Source of the DNA: WLND01 sp040398845
GTDB lineage: Bacteria > Actinomycetota > Actinomycetes > S36-B12
Reading direction: 5' to 3'
DNA: 64,000 nt
Assembly: GCA_040398845.1 (NCBI GenBank)
Contig: JBBATH010000009.1
Span: 73,987-137,986 of the forward strand
The notes beneath the pieces are model-generated. The model did not search any database and was not told the DNA's origin. It saw only the letters and a list, made by a program, of their open reading frames with translations. Shown here piece by piece: positions 1-9,576 of this stretch (its first letter is position 1; every line of letters begins with the position of its first letter). The position numbers and the translations under genes are program-made.

Positions 1-1113
1 GGCGAGCGCGGCTTCAACATCGCCTGCATTGTTGTAGAAGTGCGGGCTGATCCGTAGGTTTCCGTCGCGGCCTGAGGCGATGACACGGTCCCCTGCCATG
101 GCCCGAACAAGGGCATGTTCGTCAGTCGAAGCGATGGCGATCATCGGGCCGTGCTCACCTGCACCACCGGGAGTGACGACCGTGCCGCCGAGGTCTACGA
201 CTCCAGCGCGCAGTTGATCGTGCAGGCTCGACGAGACTTCCCATGCCCGGTCGACGCCGATCTCCAGCAGGAGCTCCAGCCCGGCGGCGACGGCATACAG
301 GCTTGGGACCACTGGAGTGCCTGCCTCGAATCGACGGGCATCGGTTGCCGGGTCGTAGCCGTAGATGTCCATCGCGAAGATGTCGCGCGCGGCAAACCAA
401 CCGGTCGACGTCGGGACCAACGCTGCGCATGCCTCCTTCGTCACGAGCCCGAATCCAACTCCGGGCATCCCAAGCAGATACTTCAAACAGCCACCGACGA
501 GAAAGTCCGCGCCAAGCGCGGTGAAGTCGATCGGAACGGCCCCCGCAGACTGATAGGCATCGACGAGCACCCGAACACCCCGCGAGTGGGCGAGGTCGAT
601 CACAGCTGCTAGGTCAATCATCGCCCCGTTGCGGTAACAGACATGTGTCACGGAAACGAGCGCGGTGTCGGTGTCGATCGCGGCCGCAAGGTCATCCATC
701 GCGAGACGATTGTCCGCTCCGGCCGGGACGTGCACGACCTTGACGCCGCGCGCCGCCTGCGCGTGCCAGATCTGCCCGGCGGTCGGGAATTCCAACGACG
801 TGGTGACGACCGTTCGCGGACCACCATCAAGGAAGAGAGCTGACGCGATGGAGTCGATCGCGGCCGATGCTGAGGCGGTGACGGCAACCTCACCCGGTGT
901 CGTGTTGAACACCCGCGCAAGGAGGCCTCGGACCTCCTCCTGTTTTCCCGCCCACTGCTCCCAGAGCGAGCCGAGTTCGTCCATGCCGTCCATGTAGTGC
1001 TCCATCGCACCGCGCACAGTGTCGGCGAGAGCACCCTGTGAGCAACTATTGAGGTACGTGGCGTTCTTAAAGATCGGGAATCGATCGCGATACGCAGCGA
1101 CGTCAACATCCAC
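1..1113 (-). CDS. Class V PLP-dependent aminotransferase (kynureninase/cysteine-desulfurase-like), 3'-truncated by window edge
   Basis: The reading frame opens at GTG 1113, behind an AGGAAGG ribosome site, and runs off the window after 371 codons without a stop. Reading the minus strand gives a fold-type I PLP enzyme. An N-terminal YLNSCSQGAL segment is typical of class V entry loops. A conserved VDAYQSAGAVPID stretch holds the cofactor-binding Asp, and GGCLKYLLGMPG carries the predicted Schiff-base lysine. The C-terminal small domain reaches the ISPHFYNN motif seen in kynureninase-like and SufS-like proteins. It starts 16 bp after aspS and is probably the last gene of the MBL-hisS-aspS operon. 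The substrate cannot be decided; kynureninase, cysteine desulfurase and generic class V enzymes are all possible. Confidence 0.85.
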   Translation of the reverse strand, partial: MDVDVAAYRDRFPIFKNATYLNSCSQGALADTVRGAMEHYMDGMDELGSLWEQWAGKQEEVRGLLARVFNTTPGEVAVTASASAAIDSIASALFLDGGPRTVVTTSLEFPTAGQIWHAQAARGVKVVHVPAGADNRLAMDDLAAAIDTDTALVSVTHVCYRNGAMIDLAAVIDLAHSRGVRVLVDAYQSAGAVPIDFTALGADFLVGGCLKYLLGMPGVGFGLVTKEACAALVPTSTGWFAARDIFAMDIYGYDPATDARRFEAGTPVVPSLYAVAAGLELLLEIGVDRAWEVSSSLHDQLRAGVVDLGGTVVTPGGAGEHGPMIAIASTDEHALVRAMAGDRVIASGRDGNLRISPHFYNNAGDVEAALA

Positions 1114-1129
1114 GGTAGGCCTTCCTGAG

Positions 1130-2890
1130 TTATGACTCCTGGGTTGGATCGTCCGTTGCTATGACAGCGTCGATCCCGGCCTCCTTGCGCTGCTGCGGAG
1201 TGATTGGTGTTGGTGCCCCGGTCAGCGGATCATGGCCGGCGCCCGTCTTGGGAAACGCGATGACCTCCCGAAGCGACTGCGCGCCAGCGAGCAACATGCA
1301 GGTGCGGTCCCAGCCGATCGCAATACCGCCGTGCGGCGGTGGGCCGAACTTGAATGCATCAAGCAGGAAACCGAACTTCTCGTCCGACTCCGCCTCGGTC
1401 ATACCGAGCATCGCGAACACCCGCTCCTGCACATCAGCCTGATGTATTCGGACCGATCCGCCGCCGATCTCATTGCCATTGCACACGATGTCGTATGCCC
1501 ACGCAAGCGCCTCACCGGGCGACTCCTCGAAGGTATCGCGCCATTCCTCGTTCGGAGATGTAAACGGGTGGTGGACGGCTGTCCAGCCCTTCACACCCTG
1601 CTCATCCTCGGTCTCCTCGAACATCGGCGCATCGATCACCCACAGGAAGGACCACGCCTTCTCATCGATCATGCCCAGACGGCGAGCAATTTCGATTCGG
1701 GTGGCACCGAGCAGGGAGCGCGCCTCGGAGGTTTTGCCAGCAGCGAAAAACACGCAGTCGCCGTGCTTTGCGCCAGCGGCGGTAATAAGTCCGGCTCGCT
1801 CGTCATCACTCAGATTCTTCGCGACCGGCCCACCAAGTTCGCCGTCAGCCGCAATGGTCACGTAGGCAAGGCCCTTGGCACCTCGCTGCTTTGCCCACTC
1901 CTGCCACGCGTCAAATTGCCTCCGCGGCTGGTCGGCGCCCCCCGGCATGACGACAGCCCCGACATGCTCCGCCTGGAACACCCGGAAGGGGGTTGCTGAG
2001 AAGTACGAGGTGAGGTCGACGAGTTCGAGCTCGAATCGTAGGTCGGGCTTGTCGCTGCCGAACCTGCGCATCGCCTCGGCATACGTCATCTGGGGGATAT
2101 CACCGATCTCGAACCCGAGGATCCCCTTCCAGAGCGCGCGCACGATCGCCTCGCCCACCTCGATGACATCCGACTGCTCAACGAACGACATCTCGATATC
2201 GAGCTGGGTGAACTCAGGTTGCCGGTCGGCGCGAAAGTCCTCGTCTCGATAGCAGCGCGCGATTTGGAAATAGCGCTCCATGCCAGCGACCATGAGGAGC
2301 TGCTTGAACAACTGAGGTGACTGCGGAAGCGCGTACCAGTGTCCCGGCTGCAGACGCACCGGAACGAGGAAATCGCGTGCACCCTCCGGGGTTGACCGAG
2401 TGAGGGTGGGAGTTTCGATCTCGATGAAGTCGCGATCGAGGAGGACGTTGCGAGCGATCTGGTTGACCTTTGAACGCATACGCAGGGCGTCGCCCGCAGA
2501 TTGTCTCCGCAAGTCGAGGTAGCGGTACTTGAGCCGGACCTCGTCGCCGACCGTCACTCGATCGTCGATCGGGAACGGCAACGGTGCCGAGACCGACAGG
2601 ATTTCGACCTCCTGGGCCATCACCTCGATTGACCCGGTCGGGAGTTCCGGATTCTCGTTGCCTGCCGGGCGGGAAGAGACAGAGCCGACGATGCGCAGGC
2701 AGTACTCATCGCGCAGGCCATGTGCAACCTCGGGATCGTGGACGACCACCTGGACGATGCCACTCGCATCACGCAGGTCGAGGAACGCGACGCCACCGTG
2801 ATCACGCCGACTGGCAACCCACCCCGCCAGCGTCACCACGTTGCCGACATCGCCTGACCGAATCGTTCCGGCATTCGTTGAGCGGATCAC
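1130..2890 (-). CDS. aspS: Aspartyl-tRNA synthetase (bacterial type)
   Basis: Class II synthetase of 586 residues that charges tRNA-Asp in the cytoplasm. An N-terminal OB anticodon-binding domain (VTLAGWVASRRDHGG) is followed by the catalytic core. Motif 2 is RDEDFRADRQPEFTQ near residue 215. A bacterial GAD insertion comes next, and motif 3 lies in GGIAIGWDRTCMLL, with a C-terminal AFPKTGAGHDPLTGAP tail. I chose GTG 2890 because its GTGA overlaps the hisS stop; the frame stays open further upstream but inside hisS. No asparaginyl-tRNA synthetase is in the window, so whether the enzyme is non-discriminating (Asp/Asn) cannot be judged here. Confidence 0.97.
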   Translation of the reverse strand: MIRSTNAGTIRSGDVGNVVTLAGWVASRRDHGGVAFLDLRDASGIVQVVVHDPEVAHGLRDEYCLRIVGSVSSRPAGNENPELPTGSIEVMAQEVEILSVSAPLPFPIDDRVTVGDEVRLKYRYLDLRRQSAGDALRMRSKVNQIARNVLLDRDFIEIETPTLTRSTPEGARDFLVPVRLQPGHWYALPQSPQLFKQLLMVAGMERYFQIARCYRDEDFRADRQPEFTQLDIEMSFVEQSDVIEVGEAIVRALWKGILGFEIGDIPQMTYAEAMRRFGSDKPDLRFELELVDLTSYFSATPFRVFQAEHVGAVVMPGGADQPRRQFDAWQEWAKQRGAKGLAYVTIAADGELGGPVAKNLSDDERAGLITAAGAKHGDCVFFAAGKTSEARSLLGATRIEIARRLGMIDEKAWSFLWVIDAPMFEETEDEQGVKGWTAVHHPFTSPNEEWRDTFEESPGEALAWAYDIVCNGNEIGGGSVRIHQADVQERVFAMLGMTEAESDEKFGFLLDAFKFGPPPHGGIAIGWDRTCMLLAGAQSLREVIAFPKTGAGHDPLTGAPTPITPQQRKEAGIDAVIATDDPTQES

Positions 2891-4173
2891 CGCGCATTCC
2901 TCTCGATTGCTTGCTCCTGGACTCGTCTTTGAACCACGTCGAGCACACTGTCCCACGGAATGGTCACCTGCTCCCCCGTCGCCATGTGCTTCATGACCGC
3001 AGTCTCGCCCTGCACCTCATCGTCACCGAGCACGATGACGAACCGAGCGCCGCTGCGATCAGCCGACTTCATCGCCCCCTTGAGGCCACGCTCGCCGTAG
3101 GCGATGTCGGCGCGGACGCCGCTGGCCCGAAGTCGTCCGGCTAGGCCGACAAGTCGGGTTCTGGCCTCAACCCCGATCGGGACGCAGTAGACGTCGACGA
3201 GCGGCCCACCACCCACATCGAGGCCCTCTGCCTCGCAGGCGAGCAGCGTGCGATCGGTACCGATGCCCCAACCAATCCCCGAAAGCGCCGCCCCACCGAT
3301 CGATTCCATGAGGCCGTCGTAGCGCCCACCTCCCCCGATGCCCGATTGGGCGCCGAGGAGGTCGTGGGTGAACTCGAAGGTGGTGCGCGTGTAGTAGTCC
3401 AGACCGCGGACGAGGGCGGGGGCCTCACTCCACCGCACCCCGAGGACGCTCAGGGCCTGCCGGGCCCCGGCGTAGTGGGCGGCGCAGTCGGCGCACAGGT
3501 GATCGACCGTGTGCGGAGCCTCGGTGAGTTGCGACTGCAGTTCAGGCCGCTTGTCATCCAGCACTCGGAGTGGGTTAATTGCTGCACGCTCGCGCGTGGC
3601 CTCGTCGAGTTCAAGACCCGCAAGGAAGGTCGAGAGCACCTCGCGGTACCCGGGACGACATCCAGTGCAGCCAAGCGAGGTCAGATGAAGGGTGTACTGC
3701 GTGAGCCCGAGGGACCGGAACGCCTCATCAGCAAGTGCGATGACCTCGGCGTCGATAGCGGGGTCATCAGAACCGATGGCCTCGATGCCGACCTGCTGCA
3801 ACTGGCGATACCTGCCTTGCTGCGGACGCTCGGCCCGAAAGAACGGACCTGCGTACCAGACCTTGACTGGCAGTTGCCCCCGATCAAGTCCGTGCTCGAC
3901 AACGAGCCGCATGACCCCCGCCGTGCCCTCGGGTCGCAGGGTCAATGAGCGTCCACCCCGATCTTCAAAGGTGTACATCTCCTTGGATACGACATCGGTG
4001 GACTCCCCTACGCCGCGAACGAAGAGGTTCGTGTCCTCGAATACCGGGAGTTCCACATATCCGTAGCCAGCGAGCTTTGCCGGCCGACTCAGCGCCTCGC
4101 GCACGCTGAGGAAGGCTTGACCACGGGATCCGAAGTACTCCGGCACCCCCTTCGGTGCCTGGAACAGCCCCAC
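2887..4173 (-). CDS. hisS: Histidyl-tRNA synthetase
   Basis: Class II synthetase of 428 residues, the usual length. Motif 1 lies in the ALSRPAKLAGYGYVELPVFE region, motif 2 is FFRAERPQQGRYRQLQQ, and the HisA signatures LVRGLDYYTRT and GIGGGGRYDGL are present. The C-terminal anticodon-binding domain ends in VIVLGDDEVQGETAVMKHM. The gene starts at a GTG that shares one base with the TAG stop of the upstream metallo-hydrolase, and ends in a 4-bp overlap with aspS. The three genes are therefore almost certainly cotranscribed and translationally coupled, as in many Actinomycetota. Confidence 0.97.
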   Translation of the reverse strand: MGLFQAPKGVPEYFGSRGQAFLSVREALSRPAKLAGYGYVELPVFEDTNLFVRGVGESTDVVSKEMYTFEDRGGRSLTLRPEGTAGVMRLVVEHGLDRGQLPVKVWYAGPFFRAERPQQGRYRQLQQVGIEAIGSDDPAIDAEVIALADEAFRSLGLTQYTLHLTSLGCTGCRPGYREVLSTFLAGLELDEATRERAAINPLRVLDDKRPELQSQLTEAPHTVDHLCADCAAHYAGARQALSVLGVRWSEAPALVRGLDYYTRTTFEFTHDLLGAQSGIGGGGRYDGLMESIGGAALSGIGWGIGTDRTLLACEAEGLDVGGGPLVDVYCVPIGVEARTRLVGLAGRLRASGVRADIAYGERGLKGAMKSADRSGARFVIVLGDDEVQGETAVMKHMATGEQVTIPWDSVLDVVQRRVQEQAIERNAR

Positions 4174-4883
4174 TACATTCCCCGTGATGGCGCCGAAAAG
4201 ATGCCGTCGCCAAATTGTAGAAATGGGTTGCTTATGCGCTCCGCGCCGATGGTCGTCTGGGGACCATGCCCGGGCATAACAATCGTTGCGTCGTCGGCGG
4301 TGATGATCACCCGCTCAAGACTCGCTCGCATGGCATCAGAATCGCCTCCCGCGAGGTCCGTACGGCCGATCGACCCGGCGAAAAGCACGTCACCGCTGAA
4401 CATGATTGGCTGATCGCTCGCTTCACCCGGTCGCGTAAACACCACCGACCCTTCGGTATGGCCCGGCGCGTGGGACACAACGAGGCTGATGCCCGCGAGT
4501 TCGAGGGTCACTCCATCCGAGAGGATCCGAACATCGTCAGGCTCGGTCAACTCAAGGGCGCCCTTCGTCATCGCGAGCAGATGCTCACGTGACGCCACGA
4601 CGCTCGTGCCGGCAGGATCGGCCAGCCGATAACGATCGTCTGCGTGGATATAGGCCGGAATGCCGAATCCATGGGCGACCGGTGCGACAGACCACACGTG
4701 ATCAATGTGCCCGTGGGTGAGAAGGACCGCCGCCGGCTTCAAGGAATGCTCCCGGATGGCCTCTTCGACACCCCCGATCGAGTCCTGGCCTGGATCGATG
4801 ACGAGGCAGGGCTCTCCGGGGCCGCTTGCAATGACGTAGCAGTTGGTGGCCCATGAGCCTGCAGGAAAGCCAACGATGAGCAT
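4173..4883 (-). CDS. MBL-fold metal-dependent hydrolase (glyoxalase II-like)
   Basis: A 236-residue metallo-beta-lactamase fold protein. The metal-binding THGHIDHVW motif (HxHxDH) lies near residue 60, followed by a second His in VSHAPGHTEGSV, an Asp in MFSGDVLFAGSIGR and a C-terminal His in MPGHGPQT. This is the arrangement of hydroxyacylglutathione-hydrolase-like enzymes; the true thioester substrate is unknown, and Actinomycetota generally use mycothiol or other thiols. The start is ATG 4883. It heads the hisS-aspS operon, a common actinobacterial arrangement, and is divergent from the cyclophilin gene across a 48-bp gap that must hold both promoters. Confidence 0.92.
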   Translation of the reverse strand: MLIVGFPAGSWATNCYVIASGPGEPCLVIDPGQDSIGGVEEAIREHSLKPAAVLLTHGHIDHVWSVAPVAHGFGIPAYIHADDRYRLADPAGTSVVASREHLLAMTKGALELTEPDDVRILSDGVTLELAGISLVVSHAPGHTEGSVVFTRPGEASDQPIMFSGDVLFAGSIGRTDLAGGDSDAMRASLERVIITADDATIVMPGHGPQTTIGAERISNPFLQFGDGIFSAPSRGM

Positions 4884-4931
4884 CTGCGAAGCCTAATGCC
4901 GGGCGACACAGGCGCCGAATAGACTCTGCGC

Positions 4932-5759
4932 GTGACAAGCAATCGGCGCGAGAAGCGACTAGCCCGCGAGAAGTACGAGCGGCAGCAGGTGCGGCGACAG
5001 CAGGGGGCCATCGCCCGCCGGCGCCGGCAGCGGATCATCGGTATCGCGGTTGCTGCCGTGATCCTCATCTCCGCAGGAGCCTGGGTCGCGGTCGGTCGCT
5101 CCAGTTCGACCGACGAGCCTTTGGCGGAGGCGGTGCCATCACAGGCACCCTGGTCTTCACCAGCGCCGTCCGGATCAGCCGTACCCGCAGCCCTGTCGTG
5201 CACCGAGCCCAGCGCCATCCGAGCGAATGATCAGACATTCGCGAACGCTCCGCAGCCATCACCCCTGTCCGAGAAGCCTGCGCAAATCACCCTTGTCACC
5301 AATTGCGGACCAATCACGATCGAAACCCTTCCGTCTGCCGCGCCACTTACCGTCGCCTCTGAGGTCTTTCTCACCGAGAACGGCTTCTACGACAAGACCC
5401 AGTGCCACCGGCTCACCACAGCGGGCATCCTCGTTCTTCAGTGCGGTGACCCTGCGGGCGACGGCACCGGTGGACCCGGCTACACGGTTCCTGATGAGAA
5501 CCTGCCCACCGAGGGACCGACCAACTATCCGGCCGGCACCGTAGCGATGGCCAATGCCGGGCCAGGCACGGCCGGGTCTCAGTTCTTCATCGTCTACGGC
5601 GACACGACGCTTCCCTCGGGCTACACAATCTGGGGCACTGTCACCGGTGGCCTTGACATTGTGAAACAGGTTGCGGCCCTCGGAGTCAAGGGCGGCGGAT
5701 CCGATGGACCCCCGGTTCAACCAGTGGTTATCGAGTCGGCATCCGTCAGCGCCGCATGA
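4932..5759 (+). CDS. Membrane-anchored cyclophilin-type peptidyl-prolyl cis-trans isomerase
   Basis: 275 residues. A strongly basic N-terminal tail (EKRLAREKYERQQVRRQQ) precedes one membrane segment (IIGIAVAAVILISAGAWVAV, about residues 35-54), so the C-terminal domain is extracellular. A Ser/Pro/Ala linker leads to the cyclophilin domain, with signatures FYDKTQCHRLT, GDGTGGPGYTVPDE and AMANAGPGTAGSQFFI. It is expected to speed proline isomerisation in exported proteins. The start is GTG 4932. In many Actinomycetota this gene sits between rel and hisS, as here. The usual active-site FHR appears as CHR. Confidence 0.93.
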   Translation: MTSNRREKRLAREKYERQQVRRQQGAIARRRRQRIIGIAVAAVILISAGAWVAVGRSSSTDEPLAEAVPSQAPWSSPAPSGSAVPAALSCTEPSAIRANDQTFANAPQPSPLSEKPAQITLVTNCGPITIETLPSAAPLTVASEVFLTENGFYDKTQCHRLTTAGILVLQCGDPAGDGTGGPGYTVPDENLPTEGPTNYPAGTVAMANAGPGTAGSQFFIVYGDTTLPSGYTIWGTVTGGLDIVKQVAALGVKGGGSDGPPVQPVVIESASVSAA

Positions 5760-5817
5760 CGCGACATTCATTAGTGCAAGATGTACCCGTGACCACACGA
5801 GATTGGCAGGTTTCCTG

Positions 5818-7257
5818 ATGGACGAGGCCACGGCTTCCGGCACGGCACCCGTGCCTACCCCAGCCTCCCTACCTACCCCAGCCTCCTTACCTACCCCAGC
5901 CTCTTTACCTACCCCAGCCTCTTTACCTACCCCAGCCTCCTTACCGCAACGCACCGCGGTCGCGGTTCCGAGCCGGTCGCCGGCGCCGAACCCCGGAGCC
6001 CTGCGACAGCCGGTAGTCAAGCAGGGCAGTGACCCCAGCAAGTTCGGGCGCGTCACCGAAGATGGCACGGTCTACCTCACCGCACCCGAGGGTGAACTTG
6101 TTGTCGGCCAGTGGGCGGCGGGTCCCCCTGCCGAGGGACTCGCATTTTTTGGGCGTAAGTACGACGATCTCGTCGTCGAGATCGAGTTGGTGAGTAGGCG
6201 ACTCGTTGACGGCCGGGCTAGCGGCGAACAGGCTCAAGCCGTGCTCGCTAAGGTTCGCGAAGGACTCTCGTCTCGCTCCTTCGTGGGCGACATCGTTGCC
6301 CTTGAGTCCAAGTGCGAGGCACTCGAGTCGTCAATCGCCACCGCGAAGGCCGCAGCGCAAGCACAGAAGGCTGAACAGCGTGCTCGGGCGGCCCTGGCTC
6401 GGGAGGCCCTCACCGTCGAGGCTGAGTCGCTCGCCGAGTCCACGTCGTGGAAGTCCACAAGCGAGCGCTTCGCAACCATGATCGAGGAGTGGAAGTCCCT
6501 CCCACATGCAGACCGTTCAGGCGAGCAGGCCATGTGGAAGCGGATTAGCGCCGCGCGGGCTCAGTTCGACAAGGCACGACGCGCCCACTTCGCAGAACTC
6601 GACTCAGATCGCAAGGTCGCCGTCGCTCGCAAGCGCGAACTCATCGCCCAGGCCGAGGCCCTGACGACCTTGACGGACTGGGCCGGGACGGGTCGCAAAC
6701 TACGTGACCTCATGACCGCTTGGAAGGACGCCCCGCGCTCATCCAAGCAGGATGAGGACAAGCTCTGGAAGCGCTTTAAGGCGGCTCAGGACGTCTTCTA
6801 CGCCGCCAAGACCGCCGCGGATTCGGCCGAGGAGGACACTCTCAAGGAAAACATTCCCGCCAAGGAGTCGCTCGTCGCTGAGGCCGAAGCGCTCCTTCCG
6901 GTCACCGACACCTCGGTGGCAAAACGCGCACTTCGCGTGATCGGCGAGCGCTGGGAAAAGGTCGGTGACCTGCCTCGAGCGGACCGTGACCGGCTCGAGC
7001 GTCGGCTCAAAGTGGTCGAGGATGCTGTCCGCGGCAGCGAGGCGGAGACCTGGAAACGCACCAACCCTGAGACCCGCGCCCGCGCCGAATCCACCGCGAA
7101 CGCCTTCACCGATGGGATCGCCAAACTCGAGGTCAAGCGTGCGAAGGCACTGGACAAGGGCGACCTCGCTGAGGTGGAGCGACTCGATGCGTCGATCGCG
7201 GGCACCAAGGCCTTGCTCGGCGCAGCAGAGGCTGCTGCCGCGGAATTTAAGGGCTAA
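5818..7257 (+). CDS. DUF349 domain protein with N-terminal PTPASL repeat tract
   Basis: 479 residues from ATG 5818; an upstream in-frame extension overlaps the cyclophilin gene and is rejected. After about 12 residues comes a low-complexity tract of five perfect PTPASL hexapeptides. Then follow a predicted beta segment (FGRVTEDGTVYLTAPEGELVVGQW) and a long charged helical region with repeated DUF349 units (WKSTSERFATMIEEWKSLP, WAGTGRKLRDLMTAWKDAP, WKRFKAAQDVFYAAK). DUF349 proteins recur next to rel in Actinomycetota, and their biochemical role is unsettled. It converges on rel with a 12-bp gap. Confidence 0.9.
   Translation: MDEATASGTAPVPTPASLPTPASLPTPASLPTPASLPTPASLPQRTAVAVPSRSPAPNPGALRQPVVKQGSDPSKFGRVTEDGTVYLTAPEGELVVGQWAAGPPAEGLAFFGRKYDDLVVEIELVSRRLVDGRASGEQAQAVLAKVREGLSSRSFVGDIVALESKCEALESSIATAKAAAQAQKAEQRARAALAREALTVEAESLAESTSWKSTSERFATMIEEWKSLPHADRSGEQAMWKRISAARAQFDKARRAHFAELDSDRKVAVARKRELIAQAEALTTLTDWAGTGRKLRDLMTAWKDAPRSSKQDEDKLWKRFKAAQDVFYAAKTAADSAEEDTLKENIPAKESLVAEAEALLPVTDTSVAKRALRVIGERWEKVGDLPRADRDRLERRLKVVEDAVRGSEAETWKRTNPETRARAESTANAFTDGIAKLEVKRAKALDKGDLAEVERLDASIAGTKALLGAAEAAAAEFKG
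5854..5943 (+). repeat. Five tandem 18-bp repeats encoding PTPASL
   Basis: Five contiguous 18-bp units of the form cctaccccagcctcYYta encode five identical PTPASL hexapeptides in the DUF349 protein. The units differ only at positions 15 and 16 (tccc/tcct/tctt variants). The unit length is a multiple of three, so slippage would change copy number without changing frame. Confidence 0.97.
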
Positions 7258-7269
7258 GCGAGCGTTTCG

Positions 7270-9549
7270 CTACACCCGATAGGCGTCGTAGACCCCTTCA
7301 ACGTTGCGCACCGCCTTGATTACCGAACCCATGTGCTTGGGGTCGGCCATCTCAAAGGTGAAGCGCGACAACGCTATACGGTCGCGCGAGGTGGTGACCG
7401 AGGCGCTCAGGATGTTTACATGCATATCTGACAACGCCCTCGTCACATCACTGAGGAGCCGAGCGCGGTCTAGAGCCTCCACCTGAATATTCACCAGGAA
7501 CAGGCTGGTCGAGGTCGGCGCCCACTCAACCACGACGATGCGATCGGGTTCGGCTCGGAGTCCCGGTACATTCACGCAGTCCGTGCGATGCACTGATACT
7601 CCCGAGCCCCTCGTGACAAATCCGAGAATGTCGTCGCCCGGCACCGGTGTGCAGCACTTTGACAATTTCACCCACACGTCGTCTGCTCCCTTGACGACGA
7701 CTCCAACATCACCCGACGTACGGGACCGATGCCGTTGCAAGCTGTTGGGGATGAATGCATCAGCAGCCTCATCAGCAGCCGCCTCCGCTCCCCCAGCCGC
7801 GTCAACGAGACGCTGGATGACCGTGGCGGCGGACACCCGGCCCTCCCCGATCGACGCATAGAGCCCGGAAACATCGGTTTGGTGAAGGTCGACGGCAATA
7901 CTCGTGAGCGCTTGGTTCGTCATCATTCGCTGCAGCGGGAGACCTTGCTTGCGCATGGCACGAACGATTGAATCCTTGCCCGCCTCTATCGATTCGTCTC
8001 GTCGCTCACGCGAGAACCAGGCTTTGATCTTGCTCTTCGCCCGCGCTGATGATACGAAGCCAAGCCAGTCTCGGCTTGGTCCGGCGCCCTCCGCTTTCGA
8101 CGTGAAGATCTCGATGACATCGCCGTTCGTCAGCGTTGACTCAAGCGGCACGAGCTTGCCATTCACGCGAGCTCCGACACACCGGTGACCGACCTCCGTA
8201 TGCACAGAGTAGGCGAAGTCAACTGGGGTCGCACCGGTGGCGAGCGCCACGACATCGCCTTTCGGCGTGAAGACGAACACCTCCGAGGATCCGAGGTCAT
8301 ACCTCAGTGAATCCATGAATTCGTCGGGATCCTCAGTTTCGCGCTGCCATTCCATGAGTTGGCGCAGCCACCCGAAATCATCGGGGCCAGCCTTCGCTCC
8401 GGAATCCTGCTTGTAGCGCCAGTGCGCCGCGACTCCAAACTCCGCTGCCCGGTGCATTTCATGGGTTCGGATCTGCAGTTCGACTGGCTTGCCCTCCGGC
8501 CCGATGACGGTCGTGTGGAGCGACTGGTACATGTTGAACCTCGGCATGGCAATGAAGTCCTTGAACCTCCCGGGAACCGGACTCCAGCGCGCGTGGATGA
8601 CACCGAGCGCCCCGTAGCAGTCACGAACGTTGTCGACGAGGATCCTCACTCCAACGAGGTCGTAGATATCAGCGAAGTCGCGACCGCGCACGATCATCTT
8701 CTGGTACACCGAGTAATAGTGCTTCGGTCGGCCTGTCACACTCGCCTTCACCTTGCTCTTGCGCAAATCTGCATCGATCTCATCGAGCACTAACGTGAGG
8801 TACTGATCCCTTGACGGCGCACGCTGCCCCACCAGTCGTACTATCTCGTCGTACATCTTCGGGTAAAGGGTGGCAAAGGCCAGATCCTCGAGTTCCCATT
8901 TCACGGCGTGCATCCCGAGGCGATGTGCCAGCGGCGCGTAGATCTCGAGCGTCTCGCGCGCTTTCACCTGCTGCTTCGCCTCCGGCATCCAGCGTAAGGT
9001 CCGCATGTTGTGTAGGCGGTCAGCCAACTTGATGACAAGCACTCGGATGTCGCGGGCCATCGCCACGACCATCTTTCGTACGGTCTCCGCTGCCGATGAC
9101 TCTCCGTACTTCACTTTGTCGAGCTTCGTCACACCATCGACGAGTTGCGCCACTTCCCCGCCGAAGTCCTCTCGGAGCGCGTCGATCGAATAACCGGTGT
9201 CTTCAACCGTGTCATGGAGGAGCGCCGCAGCCAGTGTTGAGGCACTCATCCCCAAATCCGCGAGTATTGTTGCGACAGCAAGGGGGTGGGTGATGTACGC
9301 CTCGCCGCTGCGCCGACGTTGGTCTCGGTGCAAGTACGCGGCTGTCTCGTATGCCCGTTCGATGAGCTTCGTGTCGCTCTTGGGATGGTACTGACGTAGC
9401 GTGCGCAGGAGTGGTTCAAGCTCAGGGTGCAACCTGCGCGGTCCTGCGAATCTCACGATCCTTGCCCGCAGGCCACCTGCGTCGGGAGCGCCGGCGTAGG
9501 GCGAGAGAGGGGTAACCTGCTCCGTCGGAGACGACACTTGGTTCGTCAC
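7270..9549 (-). CDS. rel: Bifunctional (p)ppGpp synthetase/hydrolase, RelA/SpoT family
   Basis: 759 residues, long-RSH length. Domain order: HD hydrolase (ITHPLAVATIL and ALLHDTVEDT near residue 115, the latter with the metal-binding HD and ED), RelA/SpoT synthetase (GRPKHYYSVYQKM, YQSLHTTVIGPEG), TGS (VFVFTPKGDVVALATGATP), a Cys-containing region (CCTPVPGDDILGFVTRGSGV) and a C-terminal ACT domain. The intact HD residues support hydrolase as well as synthetase activity. I chose GTG 9549, five bases after AAGGAG; the GTG at 9555 overlaps that site. It is the stringent-response regulator, downstream of apt in the secDF array. Confidence 0.96.
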   Translation of the reverse strand: MTNQVSSPTEQVTPLSPYAGAPDAGGLRARIVRFAGPRRLHPELEPLLRTLRQYHPKSDTKLIERAYETAAYLHRDQRRRSGEAYITHPLAVATILADLGMSASTLAAALLHDTVEDTGYSIDALREDFGGEVAQLVDGVTKLDKVKYGESSAAETVRKMVVAMARDIRVLVIKLADRLHNMRTLRWMPEAKQQVKARETLEIYAPLAHRLGMHAVKWELEDLAFATLYPKMYDEIVRLVGQRAPSRDQYLTLVLDEIDADLRKSKVKASVTGRPKHYYSVYQKMIVRGRDFADIYDLVGVRILVDNVRDCYGALGVIHARWSPVPGRFKDFIAMPRFNMYQSLHTTVIGPEGKPVELQIRTHEMHRAAEFGVAAHWRYKQDSGAKAGPDDFGWLRQLMEWQRETEDPDEFMDSLRYDLGSSEVFVFTPKGDVVALATGATPVDFAYSVHTEVGHRCVGARVNGKLVPLESTLTNGDVIEIFTSKAEGAGPSRDWLGFVSSARAKSKIKAWFSRERRDESIEAGKDSIVRAMRKQGLPLQRMMTNQALTSIAVDLHQTDVSGLYASIGEGRVSAATVIQRLVDAAGGAEAAADEAADAFIPNSLQRHRSRTSGDVGVVVKGADDVWVKLSKCCTPVPGDDILGFVTRGSGVSVHRTDCVNVPGLRAEPDRIVVVEWAPTSTSLFLVNIQVEALDRARLLSDVTRALSDMHVNILSASVTTSRDRIALSRFTFEMADPKHMGSVIKAVRNVEGVYDAYRV

Positions 9550-9576
9550 GGGCACTCCTTCCGACTTCAGTCGATT

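Noticed and set aside
5854..5943. CRISPR-like array
   Set aside because: Units are contiguous with no spacers, lie inside a coding frame and encode a hexapeptide.
5259..6068. 269-codon minus-strand frame with GKEAGV repeats
   Set aside because: It is the reverse reading of the PTPASL repeat and of the cyclophilin gene, both of which have family signatures on the plus strand.
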